Below are positions 1 through 7,106 of a stretch of DNA of 11,961 bases, piece after piece (positions within the stretch are counted from its first letter, which is position 1; each line of letters begins with the position of its first letter). The notes beneath the pieces are model-generated. The model saw nothing but the letters and a program-made list of their open reading frames with translations. It had not been told where the DNA came from and did not search any database. The position numbers and the translations under genes were made by a program. The stretch lies in the NCBI GenBank assembly GCA_900549445.1, contig UROS01000067.1, positions 1 through 11,961 on the forward strand. Direction: 5' to 3'. Source of the DNA: an uncultured Porphyromonadaceae bacterium. GTDB lineage: Bacteria; Bacteroidota; Bacteroidia; Bacteroidales; Muribaculaceae.

Positions 1-254
1 AGGCCCGTGCTGCAGCCGCAAAGCGCCGTCAGGAGCGTCAGGCCGCGAAAGAAGAGAACCGTCGGCTCCACACTGAAAAACCTGCCGAAAAACCCGCCGA
101 GACTCCCGCAGCTCCGAAACCGAAGAAAGAAATCCGATACAGCCCCGGCGGATACCGTATCTACGACCGCGACGACCCGCGCTATTACGACGACTTCCGC
201 GCATACTACGGCCTCCCGCCGCTCGACCACAGCGGCTGCGTCTTCGACGATTAG
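1..254 (+). CDS. C-terminal 83 residues of an unrecognised charged protein (5' end outside window)
   Basis: Only the 3' end is present. The frame beginning at base 3 is open to the TAG at 252-254 and gives 83 residues. This frame is preferred over the overlapping frame that runs to base 303 because its third codon positions are mostly G or C, as in the neighbouring genes, and its composition is ordinary. The first half is rich in Ala, Lys, Arg and Glu (coil-like), followed by a Pro/Ala/Lys/Glu linker with a repeated KPAE. The last 35 residues form a distinct tail rich in Tyr, Asp and Arg, with the segments GGYRIYDRDD and FRAYYGLPPLD. I do not recognise the family. The low-complexity linker plus compact tail suggests a structural or envelope-associated protein, but this is only a guess. 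The frame itself is well supported; the function is unknown. Confidence 0.6.
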   Translation, partial: ARAAAAKRRQERQAAKEENRRLHTEKPAEKPAETPAAPKPKKEIRYSPGGYRIYDRDDPRYYDDFRAYYGLPPLDHSGCVFDD

Positions 255-302
255 GAGGTGGTTTAAAGACAAATTTTTCTCATTTTACAAGCCCCCTCAG
301 TA

Positions 303-351
303 GAAAATGATGGGTTGGGCAGCCACGGAGCCTACCCGAACCATCATTTTC
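303..351. terminator. Inverted repeat with 11-bp perfect arms, probable terminator
   Basis: The arms GAAAATGATGG (303-313) and CCATCATTTTC (341-351) are perfectly complementary. Inside them GGG (317-319) can pair with CCC (335-337), leaving a GC-rich loop. A-rich 5' and T-rich 3' stem ends are typical of terminators that work in both directions. It lies 48 bases after the stop of the first gene and about 190 bases before the transporter. No long T run follows the stem directly, although an AAAAATTTTT tract comes 11 bases later. An operator or RNA structure is an alternative reading. Confidence 0.5.
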
Positions 352-398
352 AGCCCGCCTCAAAAATTTTTATCGGACAGCAATAATCCCAAAAATCT

Positions 399-458
399 CT
401 CCTGTTCTAATAATCTCCTGTTTCTTCCGGACTCCTGTCCGAAAAGCATTCCTGTCCG
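399..458 (+). repeat. Four YTCCTGT repeats spaced 16-17 bp, upstream of the transporter gene
   Basis: CTCCTGT occurs at 399-405, 415-421 and 432-438, and TTCCTGT at 449-455. The start-to-start distances are 16, 17 and 17 bases. The first two copies extend to TCTCCTGTT, and the last two extend to TCCTGTCCG. The array lies in the 290-base gap between the first gene and the transporter, 87-146 bases before the transporter start codon. Such spacing would suit a regulator that binds in tandem. No confident promoter is visible after it: TAGCTTCG at 466-473 is one mismatch from the Bacteroidetes -7 box but has no clear -33 partner. Confidence 0.4.
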
Positions 459-544
459 TAAAATATAGCTTCGGTCTCACCCTGCGTGAACAAAACCGGC
501 GGTAGCAGGTGTTTTATTTTGTAATACGGCGATATCCGTTTGTT

Positions 545-2245
545 ATGTTTGAATCTATTGCCGACATATTGCGCCAGTATCCGACCCTCGCGCTGTTTCT
601 CACCGTAGGACTCGGTTTCTTTATCGGGCGGCTCCGCATTGGCAGTTTCTCGCTCGGAAGCGTCACCGCCGTGCTGCTCACGGGCATTCTCATAGGACAA
701 CTCGACATAAATGTCGACGGCCCCCTGAAGATGGTGTTCTTCATGATGTTTCTCTTCTCGATCGGCTACTCCGTGGGGCCCGACTTTTTCCGTTCGCTCC
801 GCGGCCAGGGAGCCAGACAGGCGCTTTTTGCCGTGGCCATGAGTTCAATGTGTTTCATCACCACCATCGGAATCTCCATGATAATGGGCTACAACAAGGG
901 GCAGACCGTGGGCCTCTTTTCGGGTTCCCAGACCTGTTCGGCCCTGCTCGGCGTAGGCAGCGAGGCTATTGCAAGACTCGGTCTCCCGCCCGCTGAAACT
1001 GACCGACAGATTGCCATTATTCCGGTCTGCTACGCCGTAACCTACATATTTGGTACCCTCGGCACAATCATAATTCTCGGCAATTTCGGGCCGAAGATGT
1101 TAGGAGGTGTCGACAAAGTTCACCGCGCGGCCAAATCGCTTGAACGGAAACTCGGAAAGACAGGGCGCTCCAACGATCCCGCCTCAGTGAGAGCCGGCAA
1201 TACTGTGGTTTACCGTGCATATCGGGTGGAGAACGGATATTTCGCCACTCCTCGCACCGTGCGGGAGGCGGAGACCTATTTCCGGCAGGCCGGAAGACTG
1301 CTGTTTGTAGACCGTATGCGCCACGACGGTGAGATCTGCGTGCCGCGCCACGATCAGATGATAGCGGCAGGCGACGATATTGTGCTGTGTGGCGACAAAC
1401 ACTGTATAATCGGAATAGAATCTATGGTCGGCCCCGAAATCGCGGCATCCCGACTGCTCTCTTACCGCCTGCGTCGTGTGGAAGTGGTGGTGGCGAAGAA
1501 GGATTTCATAGGACTCGACGTGGCTGAGCTGCGTCGCAAGCCGTGGATGGAGGGTGTGGTGATACGTGAGGCTGTGAGGGGGCAGGAGCAGCTGCTGGTA
1601 TATACGGACAGCTCTTTCCGCCGTGCCGACCGCCTTACGCTGGTCGGGCGCCCGGCCAACGTAAGGGAAGCCGCGCGCCACATAGGACATCTCAGCATGC
1701 CGTCGTTTGAGAGCGATCTCATGTTTGTGGGACTCGCCATCTTCATAGGCGGTCTGTTCGGCGCAATCTGCATCTGGGTGAAGGGTATACCCGTAAGTTT
1801 CGGCACGAGCGGGGGCGCCCTCGCAGCCGGGCTGGTGTTCGGGTGGCTGCGCTCAAAGCGGCCTACCTACGGCCATATACCCGGAGGGGCATTGTGGTTT
1901 ATGAACAACATGGGACTCAACGTGTTTGCCGCCGTCATCGGTCTTCAGTCCGGATCAACATTCGTGCAAGGTCTGATCGATGTAGGCCCCACACTCTTCA
2001 TAGCCGGCGCCGTCGGCACGACTGTTCCGCTGCTTTTCGGACTGTGGCTCGGCCATAAGGTATTCCGTTTCAACCCTGCCATAACACTCGGCTGCTGCGC
2101 CGGCACCCGCACCTGCACCGCATCTCTCGGCGCCGTGCAGGATACCATCCGGAGCAATGTCCCGACGATAGGCTACACGGTGACATACGCCGTGAGCAAT
2201 ATCCTGCTCGTTGTCTGGGGTATGCTTGCCGTTGCGGTTATGTGA
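545..2245 (+). CDS. AspT/YidE-family membrane transporter with two central RCK_C domains
   Basis: This 566-residue inner-membrane protein has the layout of the aspartate:alanine exchanger (AspT/YidE/YbjL) family. An N-terminal half of about five membrane segments (roughly residues 10-185) and a C-terminal half of about five (roughly 388-566) flank a soluble part. The soluble part contains two TrkA-C/RCK_C-like domains at about 213-300 and 303-386. The two membrane halves are an internal duplication: GSQTC at 127-131 in the first matches GTRTC at 520-524 in the second, each followed by a similar hydrophobic stretch. The family average is about 550-570 residues, so it is complete. The ATG at 545 is chosen over the in-frame GTG at 509 because it puts the first membrane segment at the usual distance from the start. 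No aspartate decarboxylase gene is adjacent, so the substrate (aspartate, alanine or another dicarboxylate or amino acid) cannot be stated. Confidence 0.9.
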   Translation: MFESIADILRQYPTLALFLTVGLGFFIGRLRIGSFSLGSVTAVLLTGILIGQLDINVDGPLKMVFFMMFLFSIGYSVGPDFFRSLRGQGARQALFAVAMSSMCFITTIGISMIMGYNKGQTVGLFSGSQTCSALLGVGSEAIARLGLPPAETDRQIAIIPVCYAVTYIFGTLGTIIILGNFGPKMLGGVDKVHRAAKSLERKLGKTGRSNDPASVRAGNTVVYRAYRVENGYFATPRTVREAETYFRQAGRLLFVDRMRHDGEICVPRHDQMIAAGDDIVLCGDKHCIIGIESMVGPEIAASRLLSYRLRRVEVVVAKKDFIGLDVAELRRKPWMEGVVIREAVRGQEQLLVYTDSSFRRADRLTLVGRPANVREAARHIGHLSMPSFESDLMFVGLAIFIGGLFGAICIWVKGIPVSFGTSGGALAAGLVFGWLRSKRPTYGHIPGGALWFMNNMGLNVFAAVIGLQSGSTFVQGLIDVGPTLFIAGAVGTTVPLLFGLWLGHKVFRFNPAITLGCCAGTRTCTASLGAVQDTIRSNVPTIGYTVTYAVSNILLVVWGMLAVAVM

Positions 2246-2277
2246 ACGGCTGAATATCTGTTGAAAAATCATGCGGT

Positions 2278-2311
2278 TTTGTGGCGATTTGAATGTTTTT
2301 GGCTAACTTTG
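2278..2311 (+). promoter_or_regulatory. Bacteroidetes-type promoter for the TPR/AraC regulator
   Basis: TAACTTTG at 2304-2311 matches the Bacteroidetes -7 consensus TAnnTTTG exactly. TTTG at 2278-2281 is the best -33 box, 22 bases upstream; the usual spacing is 19-21. Transcription would begin near 2318, about 50 bases before the ATG at 2368. This argues against the in-frame ATG at 2293, which would lie upstream of the -7 box. Confidence 0.6.
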
Positions 2312-2367
2312 CATTACGATTGGCGAAAATCCGCCCTTGCAAACGTAAACCTTTGAAACCTGTCCCG

Positions 2368-3852
2368 ATGAAAAAGCTGATTCTGTTACTGATGGTTATT
2401 GCGACCGTAGCATGGACGATGCCGGCAGGCTACGCCGGAACGCCCCGCGAATCTCAGCACCTTATCGGGATATTTGACCGCGCCGACAGCAAAATCCGCG
2501 AGGAAGGGAATTACCCCGAAGCGCTCGATCTGTTTCTGGAGTTTATCCGCGGTGCCGAGGGTAAAAGCGGCATGGAAAGCCGGCTGCTGCAGGCTTATCT
2601 TTCAGTGGCGGTAATCTACGGTTCGTTCGGCGACACAGACCACGCAATCGCTTACAACAAACTGGCGTATCCGCTGGCACGCAGACTCTCCGATGAAAAG
2701 TCGACCGAACTGGCACTGACAAATCTCGCGCAGTCGTATCGTGAGAAGAAGGACTACGTAAACGCTTCGCGCACTGCCGACAGCCTTCTTACACTCGACA
2801 GCCGCAATAGCCCGACGCTGATATTCCACCATTCCATTATAAAAGGAGAACTTGCCCTGCAGCTCGGAATGAACGAGGAGGCGCGGGCATATTTCCTCAA
2901 AGCCGACAGCGCCGCACGGGCAGAGAATCTCACCGCCTACGAAAAGTCGGCGCCGCTTGAAATGCTCGCCGCCTATTTCAAAACAACCTGCCGTCCCGAC
3001 TCGCAGCTTGTATATCTCAACCGGGCGTGGCAGCTGGTTTCATCGCAGCGCGACCCTCAGCCGAAAGCCGAATGTGCGCTGCTGCTTATGAAATTCCACA
3101 CCGAGCACGGCAACATAGACCTTGCCAAGGCGTTTCAGCAACAATATCTGAGTCTTACCGATTCGCTGGTCAATCTTCAGCAGTTTCTCAGCGTCAGCGC
3201 ACGCCACGAGCAGAGCCGTATGGATTCCAAGGGAGTGGAGATCGCCGCACTTAACCGCGAGGCATTCTACCACAAGATCATAATCGCGGTCATCGCCACC
3301 TTTCTGCTGCTCGCCATCGGCGCCATTATCATAATCATCCGCCAGAAGCGCAATCTCGATGCTGCCTACAAGGCGCTGTTTGAGAAAAACCGGCGGCTCA
3401 TGAATATCCGCCCCGACGAAGAGACAAAAGAGGAGACCGCGGATTCCGCAGATCATACCTCCGGCACTCCCGGCTCGAGGGAGGAGGAGCGCAACCGCGC
3501 CCTGTTCGACCGCATTAAAAAGGCAATGGAGGAGACCGACGACTATCTCAGCCCGGATTTCGGTCTGAGCAACCTGGTGTCTGTCGTAGGCTCCAATGTG
3601 GCCTACGTGTCGAAGGTGGTGAAAATTTACGCCGGACAGAATGTGCCGTCGTTCATCAATGAATACCGCATCCGCGAGGCATGCCGCCGCCTCGTCGACG
3701 AAGATAAATTCGGCAATATCACCTGTTCGGCCATCGGCGAGTCGGTGGGCTTCAGCTCGCAGGTGAGTTTTAACCGGGCTTTCAAGAAGGTTACCGGTCT
3801 GACACCGTCGCTCTATCAGAAAATGGCCTTCGAGGAGCACCGCTGCGGCTGA
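2368..3852 (+). CDS. Membrane-spanning TPR sensor with C-terminal AraC-family DNA-binding domain
   Basis: This is a one-component transcription regulator of 494 residues that crosses the inner membrane, an architecture common in Bacteroidetes. Residues 1-23 are a signal peptide or anchor (KK, then LILLLMVIATVAW, ending AGYA). About 35-280 is helical and TPR-like, presumably periplasmic. A single membrane segment lies at about 304-325, followed by basic RQKRN and a coil with an acidic linker (330-375). Residues 377-490 are an AraC-type domain with two helix-turn-helix units. The second unit carries the classic IGESVGFSSQVSFNRAFKK and GLTPSLY signature (457-483). The start at 2368 is supported by the promoter and the signal peptide. 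The gene lies 114 bases before a two-gene secreted-protein operon on the same strand, which makes that operon a natural target. The ligand is unknown. Confidence 0.9.
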   Translation: MKKLILLLMVIATVAWTMPAGYAGTPRESQHLIGIFDRADSKIREEGNYPEALDLFLEFIRGAEGKSGMESRLLQAYLSVAVIYGSFGDTDHAIAYNKLAYPLARRLSDEKSTELALTNLAQSYREKKDYVNASRTADSLLTLDSRNSPTLIFHHSIIKGELALQLGMNEEARAYFLKADSAARAENLTAYEKSAPLEMLAAYFKTTCRPDSQLVYLNRAWQLVSSQRDPQPKAECALLLMKFHTEHGNIDLAKAFQQQYLSLTDSLVNLQQFLSVSARHEQSRMDSKGVEIAALNREAFYHKIIIAVIATFLLLAIGAIIIIIRQKRNLDAAYKALFEKNRRLMNIRPDEETKEETADSADHTSGTPGSREEERNRALFDRIKKAMEETDDYLSPDFGLSNLVSVVGSNVAYVSKVVKIYAGQNVPSFINEYRIREACRRLVDEDKFGNITCSAIGESVGFSSQVSFNRAFKKVTGLTPSLYQKMAFEEHRCG

Positions 3853-3895
3853 AAAGGGAGCCAATCCTTTTCATTTTGCTGAAAATGTATTATAC

Positions 3896-3931
3896 GCGGA
3901 AAGCGCAGCCTTCGCTTTCACGCTGTTTTAT
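3896..3931 (+). terminator. Stem-loop terminator after the TPR/AraC gene
   Basis: GAAAGCG (3899-3905) pairs perfectly with CGCTTTC (3913-3919) across a 7-base loop. The stem can be extended by GCG (3896-3898) with CGC (3921-3923) around a single bulged A. A TGTTTTATATT stretch follows. It lies 44 bases after the regulator's stop codon. The loop and 3' arm also contain the likely -33 box of the next promoter, so the two signals are interleaved. Confidence 0.55.
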
Positions 3932-3941
3932 ATTAGTTTTG
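3911..3941 (+). promoter_or_regulatory. Bacteroidetes-type promoter for the secreted-protein operon
   Basis: TAGTTTTG at 3934-3941 matches TAnnTTTG exactly. TTCG at 3911-3914, 19 bases upstream, is one mismatch from the -33 TTTG. The start codon at 3967 would then follow a leader of about 20 bases, which is A-rich before the ATG (CAGAAAATG), as is usual in this group. Confidence 0.65.
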
Positions 3942-3966
3942 TAGCCTCAAACCAATCTATCAGAAA

Positions 3967-4443
3967 ATGAAACAACATTTATCAGTCTGCTTCTTTTGCG
4001 CCCTGATGACATCGGTGGCCTTAAACGGTGAGGAACGGACAATGATTGTGTCGCACGGAAATCAGGATCCGGCTAAGCTGCCGGTGACAGCCGGCACGCG
4101 AATCACTTTTTCCGACGACTTGTCGAAGATGTTTGTTTCGTCGGCGGGGCAGGCGGAAGCCGCCTCATTCAGCATAGCCGACATCGACAGCATCACGTTC
4201 AGTCTCGAATCGGGAGTTGACGCCGCCTTCGGCGATCCGTCGGATCTGCAGATCCTCAACCGCGGGGGTATAGTAACCGTAACCGCCCCCGGCGCTGTCG
4301 AATTCAGCGCATGGGACGCCTCAGGCCGTCAGGTTATCGCGGGCCGCGCCGAGCAGTGCGCCACCCTCGATTTCACGTCGAAACCCGCCGGAGTCTACAT
4401 ACTCCGTATCAACAGCACAACCGTAAAATTCATCAACCGTTAG
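3967..4443 (+). CDS. Small secreted protein with DIxxITF module and Por-type C-terminal sorting domain
   Basis: The product is 158 residues long. Residues 1 to about 20 form a signal peptide (MKQH, then a hydrophobic run). The middle carries two beta-rich segments ending in TRITF and in IADIDSITF (about residues 70-78), a short module frequent at the N-terminus of Bacteroidales surface proteins. The last 50 or so residues (VEFSAWDASGRQVI through PAGVYILRI to KFINR) fit the type A C-terminal sorting domain used by the type IX secretion system in Bacteroidetes. Almost nothing lies between the module and the sorting domain, so this resembles a sorting domain without cargo. It is the first gene of a two-gene operon, with only 4 bases before the next start. 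The role is unknown; export to the cell surface is inferred from the sorting domain. Confidence 0.8.
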   Translation: MKQHLSVCFFCALMTSVALNGEERTMIVSHGNQDPAKLPVTAGTRITFSDDLSKMFVSSAGQAEAASFSIADIDSITFSLESGVDAAFGDPSDLQILNRGGIVTVTAPGAVEFSAWDASGRQVIAGRAEQCATLDFTSKPAGVYILRINSTTVKFINR

Positions 4444-4447
4444 CATT

Positions 4448-6265
4448 ATGCGTAAAACATTACTCGCTCTTTCAGTTCTGACTGGCGCGTTCACAATAGC
4501 CGCACAGACAACCGCCCCCGAGGTACGCACTCTCGTAGTCAGGACCACGGACGGCAACACCTCCCGGTTCAATCTTGCCGACATATCCGAAATAACGTTC
4601 GACGACGCTCCGGCCGCGCAGTCGGAAGTGCTCGGCATAACCAATCTCACTCCCGGATTCCTCACTCCCTCCGGCATAGAGAAGGGACAGAAACTTACTC
4701 CCGGCGAAACCGCCACTCTTACCCTTACCGCCGGCTCCACGCTCTCGGGCAGTTTCTCCGACTACCATTTCCAGCATATCCACGTTCATGTCAACGGCCA
4801 GGTAATCGTGCCGCAGGTTCCCGAGAATTATGAGCCGGCATCGGAAATCAAGGTGCCTTTCACCGTGCCCGAAGAGGACTGCGAAATCGTAGTCTGCTAC
4901 AGCGTGCAGCAGCAGACAATTGAAACCGGCTACACCATGACTCTCGAGGAGAATCCCCACGTGAAACTCTACGGTGTGGCACCGCAGGAGCATTACAAAT
5001 ATTTCGACGCTTACCTGCTCGCCGACGAGGCTTTTGTGATTACAAAGGTGGAATACAAGATGGGCAACGGCGAATGGACTTCGGTCGAGGATACCAACGG
5101 ATGTTCATTTGAGACCGTCGAAGACGTGCCTAATCTTTATAACGTGGCCATCCGTCCCGACTACAGAAACGTTACCGGCGACGTGGTTCTGCGCGTAACC
5201 GGCGAGCAGCATCACCGATACAGTATCTCCTGGGAAAATGCCGGGGCAACCTTCCTCAACATGGAGAAATCCATATTCCCGGCCAATGCCATTGACGGCG
5301 ACATGGTTGTGGCCGAGCTTTGGGTTAATGACGATTATTACCTGAACGGCGCCACCATGTCGGACGGGACAGTTCCGGAAGTCATCAGCCGCGCTTATGT
5401 CCGCTTCAGGATGCCGGCAACCGACGTTACCGTCAGTCTCGACATCCGCCACAAAGTTCCCGTGACATACACTGAGAGCGAAAATGTGGTGGAGGCCACG
5501 TTCTACGATGCCCCCGACATCTTCTACGGCCGCCAGACCGCGCAGGGCATTCCCGGCGAGGAAGTTTACATCATAGCTCGTGCCGGCTCCGGCTTCAAGC
5601 CGATGACCGCTACTACCGACGACGGCAATACGTTTAATTTCAAATTCTACGGCGATGATATGTACCTATGCCCCGTCACCATTACCGAGGGAGCTTCGTC
5701 TATGTCGGCTACCGTAGAGTGCAGTCCGGCCTATACCGTCGGCTCGCAGCAGATCGTGCAGTTCGACGAAGGAAATCTTTACGCCGAGGGAGAGACGGTG
5801 AAGTTCAGCATGAAAGTACCCGAAGGGAAGCGCATCGACACTGTCACTGCCGAAACCGCCTCGGGCACACAGGTGCCGGTCGTTCTCGACATTCCTTACG
5901 GCTCGTTTGTAATGCCGGCTGAGAATGTGACGGTTACTGTGACTTACGCCGATCTTCCCGTTGCCGATCAGGTATCGGTCAGCGCCGTCTTCGACGAAGA
6001 CCAGTATGGTGTCAGCAGCTCAACAAACTATGACTGGGATTTCGCCGAAGGATTCAAAATCGACAAAGGAGCCACGTTCTATCTTTCTGTAATCGACTAT
6101 TACGGTGAGAATTTCTACGTGGGAGTGAAAATCGGTGAGACTGTCAATATTTATCCCGCCACTGAAGATGAAGATTCCGGCGAATTCTCATTCGGTAAAG
6201 CACTTGTGGCTAACGGCGACGTCTCTATCAAAGTCGGCCCCACCGAGGCATCCGTCAGATTCTGA
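4448..6265 (+). CDS. Large secreted multi-domain beta-repeat protein
   Basis: This is a 605-residue exported protein. A signal peptide at 1 to about 19 (MRKTLLALSV through IAA) has no lipobox cysteine. Next is the module VRTLVVRTTDGN to LADISEITF (about residues 27-54), which the upstream small protein shares. The rest looks all-beta, with a recurring strand motif: PFTVPEEDCEIVVCYSV (about 136-152), FRMPATDVTVSLDI (about 320-333) and FVMPAENVTVTVTY (about 487-500). The 'MPxxDVTVxV' form resembles InlB-B-type or 'bacterial repeat' domains found in surface adhesins. It has no recognisable sorting domain, ending GPTEASVRF, unlike its partner. It starts 4 bases after the partner's stop, so the two are co-transcribed and probably translationally coupled. 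A surface or adhesion role is inferred from the repeats; no enzyme motif is visible. Confidence 0.8.
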   Translation: MRKTLLALSVLTGAFTIAAQTTAPEVRTLVVRTTDGNTSRFNLADISEITFDDAPAAQSEVLGITNLTPGFLTPSGIEKGQKLTPGETATLTLTAGSTLSGSFSDYHFQHIHVHVNGQVIVPQVPENYEPASEIKVPFTVPEEDCEIVVCYSVQQQTIETGYTMTLEENPHVKLYGVAPQEHYKYFDAYLLADEAFVITKVEYKMGNGEWTSVEDTNGCSFETVEDVPNLYNVAIRPDYRNVTGDVVLRVTGEQHHRYSISWENAGATFLNMEKSIFPANAIDGDMVVAELWVNDDYYLNGATMSDGTVPEVISRAYVRFRMPATDVTVSLDIRHKVPVTYTESENVVEATFYDAPDIFYGRQTAQGIPGEEVYIIARAGSGFKPMTATTDDGNTFNFKFYGDDMYLCPVTITEGASSMSATVECSPAYTVGSQQIVQFDEGNLYAEGETVKFSMKVPEGKRIDTVTAETASGTQVPVVLDIPYGSFVMPAENVTVTVTYADLPVADQVSVSAVFDEDQYGVSSSTNYDWDFAEGFKIDKGATFYLSVIDYYGENFYVGVKIGETVNIYPATEDEDSGEFSFGKALVANGDVSIKVGPTEASVRF

Positions 6266-6282
6266 CAGTTGCTCTGAGAAAT

Positions 6283-6331
6283 AAAAAGTGCCTCTGCCGC
6301 AGTCTTGACTGACCGCGCAGAGGCGCTTTTT
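6283..6331. terminator. Strong bidirectional terminator between convergent genes
   Basis: AAAAAGTGCCTCTGC (6283-6297) pairs with GCAGAGGCGCTTTTT (6317-6331) over 15 bp with a single G-T wobble. The A run and T run form the stem base, so it reads as a terminator on either strand. The loop contains a second small palindrome (CAGTC/GACTG, 6300-6311). It sits 17 bases after the + strand secreted-protein gene and 10 bases past the stop of the - strand response regulator. Confidence 0.9.
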
Positions 6332-6341
6332 ATGCGTGAGG

Positions 6342-7106
6342 CTATTCCTGTCCGTCGGGATGGGGCGACAGCGATCTTGCGGCTATGAAGTCGGAAAACG
6401 CCTGCTTGTAGCTCTCGGAAACCGGTATGTAGTTCTTGCCGAATACTATGCGGTTGCGCTCTATCACCTTTATGCGGGCGGTGTTGACGATAAAGGAACG
6501 GTGAACACGCATGAAGCGGTCGGCCGGCAGGTGCTGCTCGAGGGTTTTCATGCTCATCAGGGTCATGATCGACCGGTCGGAGTCGGCGGTATAGATCTTC
6601 ACGTAATCTTTCAGTCCCTCTATGTAGAGGATGTCGGCTACCGGTATCTGTACGAGCTTATACTCACTTTTTACGATGATATACTCGCTGTCGGAACTTC
6701 CGGCGGAAGTTGCGGCGCCGGATTTCTGCGATGCGGCTGTCACCTCTTTCCATTCGAGCGCACGGTTCACGGCGGCGAGGAATTCCTCGTAGCTTACCGG
6801 TTTGAGCAGATAGTCGAGCGCGTTGACGCGGAACCCCTCCACGGCATAGTTCTCGTAGGCGGTTGTGAAGATGACCCGGGTGGTGGGGGGAATTATGCGT
6901 GCGAACTCTATCCCGTTGAGCTGCGGCATCTGAATGTCGAGAAACACTATGTCGGCGCCGCCGTCGAGTATGAGCTGCACGGCGTCGCGGGGCGAGCTGA
7001 ATTCGCCCGCAAGGGTGAGAAACGGGGTTTTGGTGATATACGACGCTATGAGTCCTGATGCAAGCGGCTCGTCGTCGATCACGCAGCATCGCAGATTAGT
7101 TGCCAT
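6342..7106 (-). CDS. LytTR-family response regulator
   Basis: The product is a 254-residue cytoplasmic transcription regulator. The receiver domain (about 4-120) has the acidic pair D11-D12, the phospho-acceptor D57 in FLDIQMP, T82 and K102 in the DYLLKP segment, so all the usual switch residues are present. A linker rich in Ala and Ser (122-140) leads to a LytTR DNA-binding domain (about 142-245). This carries the family marks ILYIEGLKDYVKIYT and RFMRVHRSFIVN. Its start codon lies inside the 3' end of the kinase gene (11-base overlap), so it is the kinase's cognate partner. Regulators of this type in Bacteroidetes often control envelope or polysaccharide genes; the target here is unknown. 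The gene converges on the secreted-protein operon across a shared terminator. Confidence 0.95.
   Translation of the reverse strand: MATNLRCCVIDDEPLASGLIASYITKTPFLTLAGEFSSPRDAVQLILDGGADIVFLDIQMPQLNGIEFARIIPPTTRVIFTTAYENYAVEGFRVNALDYLLKPVSYEEFLAAVNRALEWKEVTAASQKSGAATSAGSSDSEYIIVKSEYKLVQIPVADILYIEGLKDYVKIYTADSDRSIMTLMSMKTLEQHLPADRFMRVHRSFIVNTARIKVIERNRIVFGKNYIPVSESYKQAFSDFIAARSLSPHPDGQE

Noticed and set aside
253..259. AGGAGGT, a perfect Shine-Dalgarno-like sequence at the stop of the first gene
   Set aside because: No start codon with an open frame lies at a suitable distance downstream, and genes in this group seldom use such sites.
7..303. Open frame starting with GTG at base 7, rich in Thr, Ser, Arg and Pro
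   Set aside because: The frame at base 3 has better third-position composition and a more ordinary protein; this one is its frame-shifted shadow.
3040..3864. Open frame of 274 codons on the - strand
   Set aside because: It is antisense to the TPR/AraC regulator, whose AraC signature is clear; no promoter was seen for the opposite frame.
6344..6353. Another TTCCTGTCCG, as in the repeats before the transporter
   Set aside because: It is inside the last codons of the response regulator, is single, and is explained by coding sequence.
6336..7058. Open frame of 240 codons on the + strand
   Set aside because: It lies fully antisense to the LytTR regulator, which has all its family motifs; the open frame is a by-product of GC-rich codon use.
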